A DNA stretch of 64,000 bases from Fibrella rubiginis (GTDB taxonomy: Bacteria > Bacteroidota > Bacteroidia > Cytophagales > Spirosomataceae). Position 1 is the first letter of the stretch; the number at the start of each line of letters is the position of its first letter. The DNA lies in the NCBI RefSeq assembly GCF_017353185.1, contig NZ_JAFMYV010000007.1:1-64000 (forward strand), written 5' to 3'. The notes under the pieces are model-generated. The model was not told the origin of the DNA. It did not search any database and worked only from the letters and a program-made list of their open reading frames with translations. This document shows positions 1 to 8,299 of this stretch, one piece after another. Both the position numbers and the translations under genes were made by a program.

Positions 1-9
1 ACGTTCGCG

Positions 10-26
10 AAGCCATTGTACATTAA
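10..26. repeat. Truncated end of a TGTACA-type heptamer stem-loop
   Basis: The first bases, AGCCATTGTACATTAA, match the right-arm words of the stem-loop at 57251-57293 (GCCATTGTACATT followed by more copies). The left arm would lie before the window. It ends 6 bases before the first start codon, as other members of this repeat class do. Assignment to the class is inference from word identity. Confidence 0.6.
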
Positions 27-31
27 CGCCC

Positions 32-1012
32 ATGGATCAAATCAACTGGGGTATCATTGGCTGCGGCGACGTAACGGAGGTGAAAAGCGGCCCGGCGTTT
101 AATAAAGTGCCTCATTCTGCGCTGGTGGCCGTGATGCGGCGTGATGCCCAAAAAGCCGACGACTATGCCCGCCGGCATCAGGTACCAGCCTGGTACACCG
201 ACGCCGATGCGCTGATTAATGATCCCAACGTGAACGCTGTTTATGTAGCTACGCCTCCAGACAGCCATGCCGACTATGCCATTCGGGCGATGCGGGCGGG
301 AAAACCCGTGTATGTAGAGAAACCGATGGCTCTGAACGCAGCTGAGTGTGCCCTTATGAACCAGGTGAGCCGCGAAACAGGCGTGCCGCTGTTTGTGGCG
401 TTCTACCGCCGGGCACTGCCTTATTTTTTACGGGTAAAGCAACTCATCGACGATGGCGCCATCGGCGCTATCCGGATGGTCAACGTGACGTTGAACTGGC
501 AACCCGACGACCGTGAAGTAGTAGCTGGACGTGGGTGGCGCGTGTCGCCGGTAATTTCGGGGGGCGGCCTGTTTCATGACCTGGCTTCGCACCAGTTCGA
601 CTTGCTGGAATTTATGCTTGGTCCCATCAAAACCGCCAGCGGAATTGCGCGAAATCAGGCCCGGCTGTACGAAGCGGATGATGTAGTCGTAGCCACGTTT
701 GCCTTTGAATCGGGTGTGGTGGGTACCGGAAGCTGGTGCTTTACCGTCAATAAGGAGCAACGTATGGAACATACGCAACTCATTGGGTCGAAGGGGAAAA
801 TCACGTTCTCGTTCTTCGAAAATTTTATCATCACCGTCGACACTGCGTCGGGTACCGAAACGATCAGCGTACCTTTTCCCGAACACGTTCAGCAGCCACT
901 CATTGAGTTGATTGTGAATGCATTACGCGGTGGCCCCGATAGTCCAAGCACTGGTGAAACAGGTGCACGATCCAGTCGTATCCTCGACTGGATAACGATT
1001 GCCAAATCTTAA
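32..1012 (+). CDS. Gfo/Idh/MocA family oxidoreductase
   Basis: Probable NAD(P)-dependent sugar or polyol dehydrogenase of 326 residues, a normal family length. The N-terminal Rossmann fold shows GIIGCGDV at residues 7-14, and the EKP motif typical of the family lies at 96-98. A GGGLFHDLASHQFD segment near residue 180 carries the Asp/His pair expected in the catalytic domain. No signal peptide is present, so a cytoplasmic enzyme is likely. The start at ATG 32 follows a repeat remnant directly and a strong terminator follows the stop, so the gene ends its transcript. The substrate cannot be told from sequence. Confidence 0.92.
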   Translation: MDQINWGIIGCGDVTEVKSGPAFNKVPHSALVAVMRRDAQKADDYARRHQVPAWYTDADALINDPNVNAVYVATPPDSHADYAIRAMRAGKPVYVEKPMALNAAECALMNQVSRETGVPLFVAFYRRALPYFLRVKQLIDDGAIGAIRMVNVTLNWQPDDREVVAGRGWRVSPVISGGGLFHDLASHQFDLLEFMLGPIKTASGIARNQARLYEADDVVVATFAFESGVVGTGSWCFTVNKEQRMEHTQLIGSKGKITFSFFENFIITVDTASGTETISVPFPEHVQQPLIELIVNALRGGPDSPSTGETGARSSRILDWITIAKS

Positions 1013-1021
1013 TCAATAGGC

Positions 1022-1053
1022 AAAAAAAAGCCCCGGCTGGCGGGGCTTTTTTT
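1022..1053 (+). terminator. Rho-independent terminator after the Gfo/Idh gene
   Basis: Arms AAAAAAAGCCCCG and CGGGGCTTTTTTT enclose a 5-base loop, GC-rich at the tip with a T-run on the plus strand and an A-run on the other. It can work in both directions between the two convergent genes. Confidence 0.93.
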
Positions 1054-1082
1054 GATTCAGACAGGTAGCTGTCGGGCAAGGT

Positions 1083-2477
1083 TCAGAACGTAGCAACGCT
1101 CAACCGCCCACCCGTCACGCACTTACCCGACAGGGCTGCCGTTGGTACAGCGGCTGCGAGTATGGCTGCTTTAATTTGAGCGGCTGTTGCCGTTGGGTTC
1201 AGTGATTTGTAAAGAGCTACCGCCCCCGTTACGTGTGGCGTAGCCATAGAGGTGCCATTATACGAAGCGTAGCTAAACGTGTTGCCCGTACCCGGCACCG
1301 TTGACCAGATACCCTGCCCCGGTGCACCAATGTCGACGGTGGTGGCTCCGTAGTTCGAGAAGCTCGCCCGTGCCCCTGCCGAAGTGAGCGCTGCCACCGC
1401 AATGATGTTGGCGTTGGGGTAGTTGGACGGGTAGTTGGCTACAGCGTCGTTATTGTCGCCAACGCCATCAGAACCGCCGTTTCCGGCCGCTGCCACAAAC
1501 AGGATGTTAGCTGTGTTGGCTCGTCCAATGGCATCCTGTAACGTCTGCGAAAAGCCCCCACCACCCCAGGAATTATTGCTGGCAACAATGCCCAGACTTG
1601 GGTGACGGGTTTTCATATCGGTCAGGTAATCAATGGCTTTGATAGCGTTGGCCGATGTGCCGCCTGAGGCGCCCAGGAACTTTAGACCAATCATTTTCAC
1701 GTTCCAGCAAACGCCGGCAACGCCTGCGCCGTTGCCCCCCACAGCGCCAATGGTACCGGCAACGTGCGTGCCGTGATCGTCATTGACGTCGTCATACACA
1801 GAGGCGTTGTTGTTGGCAAAGTCCCAGCCATTGACATCGTCGATATACCCATTGCCATCATCGTCTTTGCCATTGACCGTCTCGTATGGATTCACCCATT
1901 TGTTGGCCGCCAGTTCGCTGTGAGTAATCATCCAGCCCTCGTCAATAATGCCTACGATAACACTGCTCGACCCGGTTTTATTGGCGGCCCAGGCTGTAGC
2001 TGCCTGACTGCCATATTGGTTGGCGGGTGATGTGCCGGGGCCATACATACCCCACAACGAACCGTTGGAGAAATAGGTGTCATTGGCCGTTACGTCTGTT
2101 GTGTAGATATAATTTGGCTCAGCATACTCAATTTCGGGCATGCCTTTGAGTTGACTAACGGCCTCCAGCACATCCGTTGGAACACTAGCCAGGATAACAC
2201 CATCTGTGTCACCCGCCTTCTCCATCATTTTGGTCAGAATCTTCTCTGATTTACTGACCTTCATTTTGGCTAATGCCTTGAGTACTTTGTCGTTGGCTGT
2301 TCCGCTTTTAAACTTAATCAGCACCTCGCCGGGTACATAGCCCACATCAGTACCTACCCGCCCCTGACCCGGCTGTTGGGTAGGTGTTACATCGATTTGA
2401 GGCTGGCAACTGTACAAAAATCCGCCGCAAAGCAGCGCCGCCAACATCCGTCGGCCCGTGTGAAATGATTGTTTCAT
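1083..2477 (-). CDS. S8 family subtilisin-like serine peptidase, lipoprotein
   Basis: Secreted subtilase of 464 residues. The signal peptide ends in a lipobox with Cys24 (FLYSC), so it is probably lipid-anchored. Residues 45-127 look like an I9-type propeptide that would inhibit the enzyme until cleaved. The catalytic triad is visible: Asp179 (GIIDEGW), His235 (DDHGTHVAG) and Ser410 (NGTSMATPH), with oxyanion Asn301. A DDDGNGYIDD segment at 205-214 is a likely calcium-binding loop. There is no T9SS C-terminal domain. The gene is monocistronic, convergent with the Gfo/Idh gene across a terminator. Confidence 0.95.
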   Translation of the reverse strand: MKQSFHTGRRMLAALLCGGFLYSCQPQIDVTPTQQPGQGRVGTDVGYVPGEVLIKFKSGTANDKVLKALAKMKVSKSEKILTKMMEKAGDTDGVILASVPTDVLEAVSQLKGMPEIEYAEPNYIYTTDVTANDTYFSNGSLWGMYGPGTSPANQYGSQAATAWAANKTGSSSVIVGIIDEGWMITHSELAANKWVNPYETVNGKDDDGNGYIDDVNGWDFANNNASVYDDVNDDHGTHVAGTIGAVGGNGAGVAGVCWNVKMIGLKFLGASGGTSANAIKAIDYLTDMKTRHPSLGIVASNNSWGGGGFSQTLQDAIGRANTANILFVAAAGNGGSDGVGDNNDAVANYPSNYPNANIIAVAALTSAGARASFSNYGATTVDIGAPGQGIWSTVPGTGNTFSYASYNGTSMATPHVTGAVALYKSLNPTATAAQIKAAILAAAVPTAALSGKCVTGGRLSVATF

Positions 2478-2636
2478 GTAATAGTTGATTAAGGAATTTG
2501 GGCTGTAACTTATAAATAAAATAGCATCTATTCATCAAATCGAATGCGGTATTTTTTCACTTTTTGGGTAGGTAAAAGGCCGGTAACTTATGAAATGATC
2601 TCTACTGTGTTCAGCCAGATCTGGTGGCAACGAACG

Positions 2637-3539
2637 TCAGACGAATTCCTGCCACGAAATCAGGCCGATTGCCAGTATGGCCAAAGCAAGCCCTATCTTA
2701 TTGATGGTCAGTAGCTTTTCTCGAAAAAAGAGTGCAGCCACAGCTGCGGCAAGCAAAATCACGCCGATGTTATAGAGCGGATAGACAAACGCCCCGTTAC
2801 CCTTAAACGCCGATAGTGCCAGCACGAGGGTGTAGAAGCTAAGAAAGTTGGGAACACCCAGCGTAACGGCGCCAAGCAGGTTCTGCTTCTCTATCCGGTC
2901 GATACCCCGGATAATGCGATACCCAAACAGTAACGTACCTGCGGTAATAGCTCCCACCACCATCGTCAGCGTGACCACCACCGGCGACTGACCAGTGGCG
3001 ATGTAGCGCACGTTCATCACGTTGATCATTGTGTTGGTGAAGCCGTACATCAGAAACACCGCCACGGGCAGCATGGCCACCAGCGTCGATGTGCTGGCCG
3101 TTTCTGGACCACCAGGAGCACTTTTTTTGTACGTGCTCATCCCAACGGCCACTACCGCGAGAACCAGACCAACGTAATTCCACCCGTCGAAGGCACGGCC
3201 CCCGCCCCCCAGCACAAACAGGCTGACGCAGACCGGAATCACCAGCGAGAGATTATTGGCCAGTGACGTGGCCGTGATGCCATTGCGCTGCGTGCTTTCT
3301 CCCGACAGCAGAAACGTGACTACAAATGCCACGCCAATGCCCAGCGCTATCCAGGTCCAGGTTTGGCCCAAATCCAGGGTAAACGACGTACCCGCTGGCA
3401 GAAGTAGGTAGCCCGTAATAAAGCAAACGACGTAATTGAGGCTAATGGCCTGTACAGTGTTGACGTTAAAGCGCGGAAACAGCCGGAAATTTAGCAGCAG
3501 CATCACCGACAGTGCGACACTGGCAAGGAGATAGATCAT
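2637..3539 (-). CDS. DMT-superfamily (EamA-like) membrane transporter
   Basis: A 300-residue integral membrane protein with about ten hydrophobic segments, the usual size and layout of a drug/metabolite transporter of two five-helix halves. The first helix begins at residue 1 and the last ends near residue 297. No substrate signature is recognised. It starts 50 bases from the start of the divergent SDR gene, so the two probably share a control region. The family call rests on topology and length, since the sequence shows no sharper motif. Confidence 0.82.
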   Translation of the reverse strand: MIYLLASVALSVMLLLNFRLFPRFNVNTVQAISLNYVVCFITGYLLLPAGTSFTLDLGQTWTWIALGIGVAFVVTFLLSGESTQRNGITATSLANNLSLVIPVCVSLFVLGGGGRAFDGWNYVGLVLAVVAVGMSTYKKSAPGGPETASTSTLVAMLPVAVFLMYGFTNTMINVMNVRYIATGQSPVVVTLTMVVGAITAGTLLFGYRIIRGIDRIEKQNLLGAVTLGVPNFLSFYTLVLALSAFKGNGAFVYPLYNIGVILLAAAVAALFFREKLLTINKIGLALAILAIGLISWQEFV

Positions 3540-3589
3540 TTTTCAGAAAATCGAAACGGACGGTCCAAGATACAGCCCATCTTTGCTTC

Positions 3590-4297
3590 ATGAACATGCA
3601 AAACAAAGTCGTTATTATTTCTGGTGCCTCGCGGGGCATTGGGCGGGCTACAGCGTTGTTGCTGGCCCAACATGGCGCTAAAGTCGTAGCCACAGCCCGC
3701 AACGCCGATGAGCTGAAAACCCTCGAAACGGAAGGAAACGGCCAGATTGTGGCCGTGCCAGGCGACGTAGCCAATGAAGCCGACATGACTGCTGTGGTGC
3801 AAACAGCCCTGGACAAATTCGGTCACCTCGACATTGTAATCAACAACGCGGGTTTTGGCATTTTCAAAAACGTAGACGAGATCACTATCGACGAGTGGGA
3901 TAGCGTGATGGCCACCAACGTGAAGGGCACGTTTGTCCTGACCAAAGCTGCATTACCCAGTCTGAAAGCACAGGGTAATGGCCATATTGTGGTGGTGGCA
4001 TCAGACGTAGCCAAGCGCACCTTTGCGGGTGGGTCGCTCTACACTGCCAGCAAATATGCCCAGGAAGCGTTTATGGGGGCACTTCGGAAAGAAGTACGGT
4101 CGTTCGGCATCAAAGTAACCGGTGTCTATTCTGGCCTTGTCGACTCGCACTTCCACGCCAAAGGTCACGGTCACGAAACCTCAAAAGGCTACCTCCAAAG
4201 CGAAGACATGGCCGATTCGATGCTGTTTATCCTGAGCCGCCCCGCCCACGTGGTCATCGACGAATTCATGGTTCACCCGCTGGAACAGGAGTATTAA
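3590..4297 (+). CDS. Short-chain dehydrogenase/reductase
   Basis: Classical SDR of about 235 residues. It has the cofactor motif SGASRGIG near the N-terminus, NNAG in the middle and the active-site YxxxK in SLYTASKY. The reading frame is open from 3512, but homologous proteins begin at the NKVVIISG strand, so ATG 3590 (or 3596) is preferred over the upstream ATG. It is divergent from the DMT transporter. The substrate is unknown; 3-ketoacyl reductase-like or sepiapterin reductase-like activity is possible. Confidence 0.92.
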   Translation: MNMQNKVVIISGASRGIGRATALLLAQHGAKVVATARNADELKTLETEGNGQIVAVPGDVANEADMTAVVQTALDKFGHLDIVINNAGFGIFKNVDEITIDEWDSVMATNVKGTFVLTKAALPSLKAQGNGHIVVVASDVAKRTFAGGSLYTASKYAQEAFMGALRKEVRSFGIKVTGVYSGLVDSHFHAKGHGHETSKGYLQSEDMADSMLFILSRPAHVVIDEFMVHPLEQEY

Positions 4298-4298
4298 T

Positions 4299-4335
4299 AC
4301 AACATATATGATATATACTGTACCATATATGTTGT
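4299..4335. repeat. AT-rich inverted repeat between convergent genes
   Basis: ACAACATATATG (4299-4310) pairs with CATATATGTTGT (4324-4335), 12 bp with a 13-base loop. It begins right after the SDR stop and lacks a GC stem or a long T-run, so it is a weak terminator at best. It resembles the other junction stem-loops in position. Confidence 0.7.
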
Positions 4336-4370
4336 AAAGAATGGAAGGCAACTGGTCAAAACGCACTGCC

Positions 4371-5837
4371 TTATAGGCCAATAATCTCCCTCAAAATTTC
4401 CATACCCTGCTCCATTTCATCAACCGTTTTCGAGGCGAAGCCGAGGCGGGTATGGTGTACAATGGGGGCGTCGGGTTGGTAGAAACGGCCATTGTTGAAC
4501 AGCAGGCCCCGGTTGCGGCAGCGGGCGGCGAGTTGGGGTAGATCAATAGCCTTGTCAAACTCGGTCCAGACGGCCATACCCCCGTCGGGGATGGTAAACG
4601 CAACGCTGTTGCCGAGAGTGGTTTTCAGCAGTTCGCAGAAATGGTCACGGCGGGCATGGTAGGTCTTCTGGGCTTTTTTGAGGTGTTTTTGAACGTCGCC
4701 TTCCGCCAGCATTTCGGCAATGGCCTGCTCCAGAATGGTGTCGCCCTGCCGGTCGATGATACGGCGGCGGTAGCCTAGTGCGGCTACCAGGTTCGGCGGA
4801 CAAACCACATACCCCACCCGAAACGCCGGGGCGATTGACTTCGTAAACGAGCCTACGTAGACAACCATCCCGGCGGCATCGGCACTGGCGAGGGGCAGAA
4901 TTGGGCTGCCGACGTAGTGGAAATCGTAGTCGTAATCATCTTCCAGCACCACGAAGCCATATTGCTCAGCCAGTTGTAGCAACCGAATACGCCGTTCGGC
5001 ACTGAGTGTGATGGTGGTTGGGTAATGGTGGTGTGGCGTGACGTAAACTAACCGCACGGGTTGTTGCTGGCAAATGGCTTCAATGGCATCCACCACCAGC
5101 CCCTGCCCATCAACCGGAATACACATACGATTGGCTCCGCATTCGTCGAACACCAGGTTGGCCGACTGGTAGCTCAGGTCGCCAACCAGCACCACATCAC
5201 CGGGTTCGAGCAGGAGTTTCGAGAGCAGATAGATGGCCATGATGCTGCCCCGGGTAGTAAAAATATGGTCGGGCGTGGCGGGAATACCCCGGCTGTCGCG
5301 GAGGTAACTGGCGAGTTGCTGACGAAAAAATGGCGTACCGTTGGTGTCGGCATAGCCCATCAGGTGCTGCTGAAAACCCCGATTCAGAATGTTGCGGTAA
5401 TTGCGGCCCAACTGCTCAACGGGAGCCAAACGCAGGTCGGGCAGGCCATCATCAAAGCTCAGGATGGTGCTTGTTTTTAGAACGGGGATTTCCAGAAAAG
5501 GCTTTTTGTTGATCGTGAAGCCTGTTTGCTGTGCCATGCTGGTCGCAGCTAACTCCGTAAGCGGGCTAGGCACAACGTCGGGAAGCCGGCTGCTGACAAA
5601 CGTGCCTTTGGCCGGAACCTGCATCAGCCAACCCTGCGCCGTAAGCTCGTCAAAGGCCGTCAAAACGGTTTTGCGGTGAACGCCCAGCAGCGCAGCCATT
5701 ACCCGGCTACCCGGCAATTTTGTATTGGTCGACATAACGCCCTGCCGGATATGGCGGATCAGTGCGTTGGCAATCTGTGTGGACAGTGGCGTGCTGAGTT
5801 GTCGGTCCAGCGGAATCAGGGTAGCGTAGGGAAGCAT
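4371..5837 (-). CDS. MocR/PdxR-type GntR regulator with aminotransferase domain
   Basis: Transcription regulator of 488 residues. An N-terminal GntR winged helix (about residues 12-85, with LPGSRVMAALLGVHRKTV) is followed by a fold-type I aminotransferase-like domain. The PLP lysine is Lys333 in GSFTKSIAPAF, and EDDYDYDF at 299-306 is typical of the family. MocR proteins sense pyridoxal phosphate or amino-compound adducts. The divergent neighbour is a flavin-binding protein of the PNP-oxidase fold, a common partner, and a 10-bp inverted repeat lies between them. A role in vitamin B6 metabolism is likely but not proven. Confidence 0.92.
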   Translation of the reverse strand: MLPYATLIPLDRQLSTPLSTQIANALIRHIRQGVMSTNTKLPGSRVMAALLGVHRKTVLTAFDELTAQGWLMQVPAKGTFVSSRLPDVVPSPLTELAATSMAQQTGFTINKKPFLEIPVLKTSTILSFDDGLPDLRLAPVEQLGRNYRNILNRGFQQHLMGYADTNGTPFFRQQLASYLRDSRGIPATPDHIFTTRGSIMAIYLLSKLLLEPGDVVLVGDLSYQSANLVFDECGANRMCIPVDGQGLVVDAIEAICQQQPVRLVYVTPHHHYPTTITLSAERRIRLLQLAEQYGFVVLEDDYDYDFHYVGSPILPLASADAAGMVVYVGSFTKSIAPAFRVGYVVCPPNLVAALGYRRRIIDRQGDTILEQAIAEMLAEGDVQKHLKKAQKTYHARRDHFCELLKTTLGNSVAFTIPDGGMAVWTEFDKAIDLPQLAARCRNRGLLFNNGRFYQPDAPIVHHTRLGFASKTVDEMEQGMEILREIIGL

Positions 5838-5839
5838 AG

Positions 5840-5884
5840 CCGGACTACTGATTATCGCTAAACTGGTAGCCTATAGTAGTCCGG
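5840..5884. promoter_or_regulatory. Candidate operator of the MocR-type regulator
   Basis: CCGGACTACT (5840-5849) and AGTAGTCCGG (5875-5884) form a perfect 10-bp inverted repeat with a 25-base spacer. It fills the gap between the divergent MocR-type gene (start 5837) and the flavin-binding protein gene (start 5920). Half-site centres are 35 bases apart, more than three helical turns, which would suit a dimer with two DNA-binding heads. Binding is inferred. Confidence 0.7.
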
Positions 5885-5919
5885 TAAAGGTCGAGTTTTG
5901 TTTAAAACAACACAACATC

Positions 5920-6558
5920 ATGACGCCTACCTCACGCACCAAGCTCACCCGCCTGCCGAAACGCGGGGCACATGACCCGGCCACGATATACCCTATTCTG
6001 GACGAAGGATTGGTCTGCCATGTAAGCTATATTCTTCATGGACAACCGTTTATGATTCCCATTGCCTACTGCCGCATCAACGATACGGTCTATATCCACG
6101 GTTCGGTGGGCAGTCATTTCCTGCGCGAACTGGCTAAGGGTATCGACGTTTGTTTGGCGGTGACGCTCATTGACGGGCTGGTGCTGGCGCGGTCGGCGTT
6201 TCACCACTCGGTGAATTATCGGTCGGTGATCCTGTTTGGCAAAACGCGGTTGGTTACCGACGGGACCGAAGCCTGGGACGTGCTGAAACAGATCACGGAA
6301 CACCTCATTCCGGGCCGCTGGGATGATACCCGCCAACCCAACGACAGTGAGATGAAAAAGACAATGGTGCTGGCCATTGATGTTGACGAAGCCTCGGCCA
6401 AAGTCCGAACCGGCAATGTTAACGATGACCCTGACGATGCCGGCCTGCCGCACTGGGCAGGCGTATTGCCCCTGACTATTCAGCCACGAGCACCCATCCA
6501 GGACCCAAACCAGGCAGCGATGGAAGTGCCGGAATACGTTACGGGGTGGAAGCGGTAA
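5920..6558 (+). CDS. Pyridoxamine 5'-phosphate oxidase-fold flavin-binding protein
   Basis: A 212-residue protein of the FMN-binding split-barrel (PNPOx-like) family. The N-terminal half carries the typical sequence LPKRGAHDPATIYPILDEG, then HVSYILHGQPFMIPIAY and IHGSVGSHFLREL. It probably binds FMN or heme; classic PdxH substrate residues are not evident, so oxidase activity is uncertain. The divergent MocR-type gene and the inverted repeat at 5840-5884 suggest that regulator controls it. Cytoplasmic, with no signal peptide. Confidence 0.88.
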   Translation: MTPTSRTKLTRLPKRGAHDPATIYPILDEGLVCHVSYILHGQPFMIPIAYCRINDTVYIHGSVGSHFLRELAKGIDVCLAVTLIDGLVLARSAFHHSVNYRSVILFGKTRLVTDGTEAWDVLKQITEHLIPGRWDDTRQPNDSEMKKTMVLAIDVDEASAKVRTGNVNDDPDDAGLPHWAGVLPLTIQPRAPIQDPNQAAMEVPEYVTGWKR

Positions 6559-6559
6559 G

Positions 6560-6595
6560 TTTAATGTACATTGTACATTATTCATTGTACATTAA
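6560..6595. repeat. TGTACA-type heptamer stem-loop
   Basis: TTAATGTACA (starting about 6560) and TGTACATTAA close a short stem. The middle is made of 7-base words such as TTGTACA and TTATTCA. It fills the 41-base space between two convergent genes. The words match those at 57186-57293. Confidence 0.8.
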
Positions 6596-6599
6596 AATA

Positions 6600-7571
6600 C
6601 TACTGACTCCATTCCGTTGGGGTACGATCCCAGCGGTGATTTTTTAATTCCTGTAATAGACTGTCGTCCAGTGCCTTGCCGTCACTGGCAGCGCAGTTAG
6701 CTTCTACATTGCGGATCTGACGCATACCCGGAATGGTGGTGGCCACGTCGGGGTTAGCCAGTATAAAACGTAGGGCCATTTCGGGCATGGTCATCCCCTG
6801 CGGCACCAGTGGTTTCAGGGCGTCGGCGTGCTCTATGCTGCTATTGAGGTTTTCGGGCACGAAATACGTTGACCGCCAGTCGTTAGCCGGAAAGGTCGTT
6901 TCTTTAGTCATCGTGCCGGTCAGCGTACCTTCGTCAAATGGGACACGAGCAATCACGCCGATGTTCAATTCCCGGCACAAGGGGAAGAGTTGATCCTCCG
7001 GGTTTTGGTCGAAAATGTTGTAGATCACCTGTACCCCGTCAATCAGGCCAGTGCGAAGTGTATTAAGGCAGTTTTCGGGCTCCCAGCGGTTCACAGACAG
7101 TCCCCAGGCAGTTACTTTACCTTGTTTGGTTAGATCTTCAATGGCCCGCTTCCACTCGTCCTGACTCGCCCATTCGTCTTCCCAAACGTGGAATTGCATT
7201 AGGTCAATCGTCTCCATGTCGAGGTTTTTCAGGCTCTTCTCAGTATATTCTACAATGTAGTCGGCAGGGAATACGTCGTTGAGCAAAAAGCCCTTTTTTG
7301 AGGGCCAGGTGCGGTTTTTCGGCGGAATTTTGGTGGCTGCGTACAGCTTTTTACCAGCGTTGTCTTTCAGTAATTGCCCCAGAATCTGTTCGCTGACGCC
7401 CTCGCCGTAGCCCCAGGCCGTATCGAAAAAGTTGCAGCCCAGTTCGACCGAGCGTTGCAGGGCGCGAAGTACTTCGGCCTTATCCGATCCGGTCCAGCCT
7501 GCGAGGCCCCACATGCCGTAACCAATTTCACTAACTTGCCAGCCTGTCCGGCCAAAGGTCCTGTATTGCAT
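6600..7571 (-). CDS. Aldo/keto reductase
   Basis: NADPH-dependent aldo/keto reductase of 323 residues, of the YajO/Tas-like branch by general look. Asp50 and Tyr55 (FFDTAWGYGEG), Lys in AATKIPP near 80 and His in LMQFHVWEDEW form the usual D-Y-K-H tetrad. The frame is open to 7673, but MQYRTFGRTGWQVSEIG is the normal family start, so ATG 7571 is chosen. It is divergent from the nucleotidyltransferase gene with a 43-base gap. The substrate is unknown. Confidence 0.94.
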   Translation of the reverse strand: MQYRTFGRTGWQVSEIGYGMWGLAGWTGSDKAEVLRALQRSVELGCNFFDTAWGYGEGVSEQILGQLLKDNAGKKLYAATKIPPKNRTWPSKKGFLLNDVFPADYIVEYTEKSLKNLDMETIDLMQFHVWEDEWASQDEWKRAIEDLTKQGKVTAWGLSVNRWEPENCLNTLRTGLIDGVQVIYNIFDQNPEDQLFPLCRELNIGVIARVPFDEGTLTGTMTKETTFPANDWRSTYFVPENLNSSIEHADALKPLVPQGMTMPEMALRFILANPDVATTIPGMRQIRNVEANCAASDGKALDDSLLQELKNHRWDRTPTEWSQ

Positions 7572-7614
7572 AAACGCGTTTTTGATTAAAGCAGAAAAAG
7601 GGTAGCTTGTACCT

Positions 7615-7935
7615 ATGGAAACATCATGTAAAGTATCGGTAGGGGCTATTCCGTTTGTATCGATGCTGAGCACCTACTTCGCTAATAAACCCGTGAAACG
7701 CGCCTATTTGTTTGGTTCATATGTACGGGGTGAGCAGTCGGAAAGCAGTGATATCGACATATTAGTAGAACTCGATTATGAAAATGGGGCTGATTTTTTC
7801 GGATTTATCCAGATGCGTGATGAATTGGCTGATCTGTTAAAAAATCCGGTTGATTTGTTAAGTGCTAATGGGTTATCAGCGTATGTTAAGCCCTACATAG
7901 ACGCAGAAAAACTGCTGATTTATGCTAATTCCTGA
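7615..7935 (+). CDS. MNT-type nucleotidyltransferase domain protein
   Basis: Small 106-residue protein of the DNA polymerase beta-like minimal nucleotidyltransferase family. The motif GSYVRGEQSESSDIDILVEL shows GS followed by D-x-D, the metal-binding signature. Proteins of this kind are usually the antitoxin that modifies a HEPN-domain toxin encoded next to it. Here no HEPN gene follows: the next gene is an ABM monooxygenase 46 bases downstream, and the previous gene is divergent. It may be a relic or act on a partner elsewhere. Confidence 0.88.
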   Translation: METSCKVSVGAIPFVSMLSTYFANKPVKRAYLFGSYVRGEQSESSDIDILVELDYENGADFFGFIQMRDELADLLKNPVDLLSANGLSAYVKPYIDAEKLLIYANS

Positions 7936-7981
7936 TAAAGTCAGACTACTTCATAGGTCAATAGGCTAGTCTACATTATTT

Positions 7982-8299
7982 ATGCTTACTCGGTTGGTTC
8001 GTATGTCGTTTCAGGAAGATCGCTTGGCTGATTTTGCTGCCATTTTTGATTCATCAAAGGCAAAGATTCGGGCGTTTCCGGGTTGTCTGCACCTCGAACT
8101 TCGCCGCGACCTCGATCATCCCAACGTCCGGATTACGCATAGCCTCTGGGAATCGCCCGCTGCGCTGGAGGCCTACCGGCAATCGGACCTTTTCCGTACT
8201 ACCTGGGCAGCCACAAAAGTCTTATTTGCCGAAAAGCCATTGGCGTTTTCAATGGAAACCGAATGGAGTAGTGATGAGTACAACATCAAAAGCGTATGA
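7982..8299 (+). CDS. ABM-domain protein, putative quinol monooxygenase
   Basis: A 105-residue single-domain protein with the antibiotic biosynthesis monooxygenase fold. It starts with a beta strand LTRLVRMSFQ, followed by FPGCLHLELRRDLD and the ITHSLWESPAALEAYRQSDLF segment that is typical of YgiN-like enzymes. The stop codon overlaps the start of the UlaG-like hydrolase gene (ATGA), so the two are probably translated together. The actual substrate is unknown. Confidence 0.86.
   Translation: MLTRLVRMSFQEDRLADFAAIFDSSKAKIRAFPGCLHLELRRDLDHPNVRITHSLWESPAALEAYRQSDLFRTTWAATKVLFAEKPLAFSMETEWSSDEYNIKSV

Noticed and set aside
7936..7981. Possible small stem-loop (GACTA/TAGTC) between the nucleotidyltransferase and ABM genes
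   Set aside because: Only 5 bp pair and no clear heptamer series is present.
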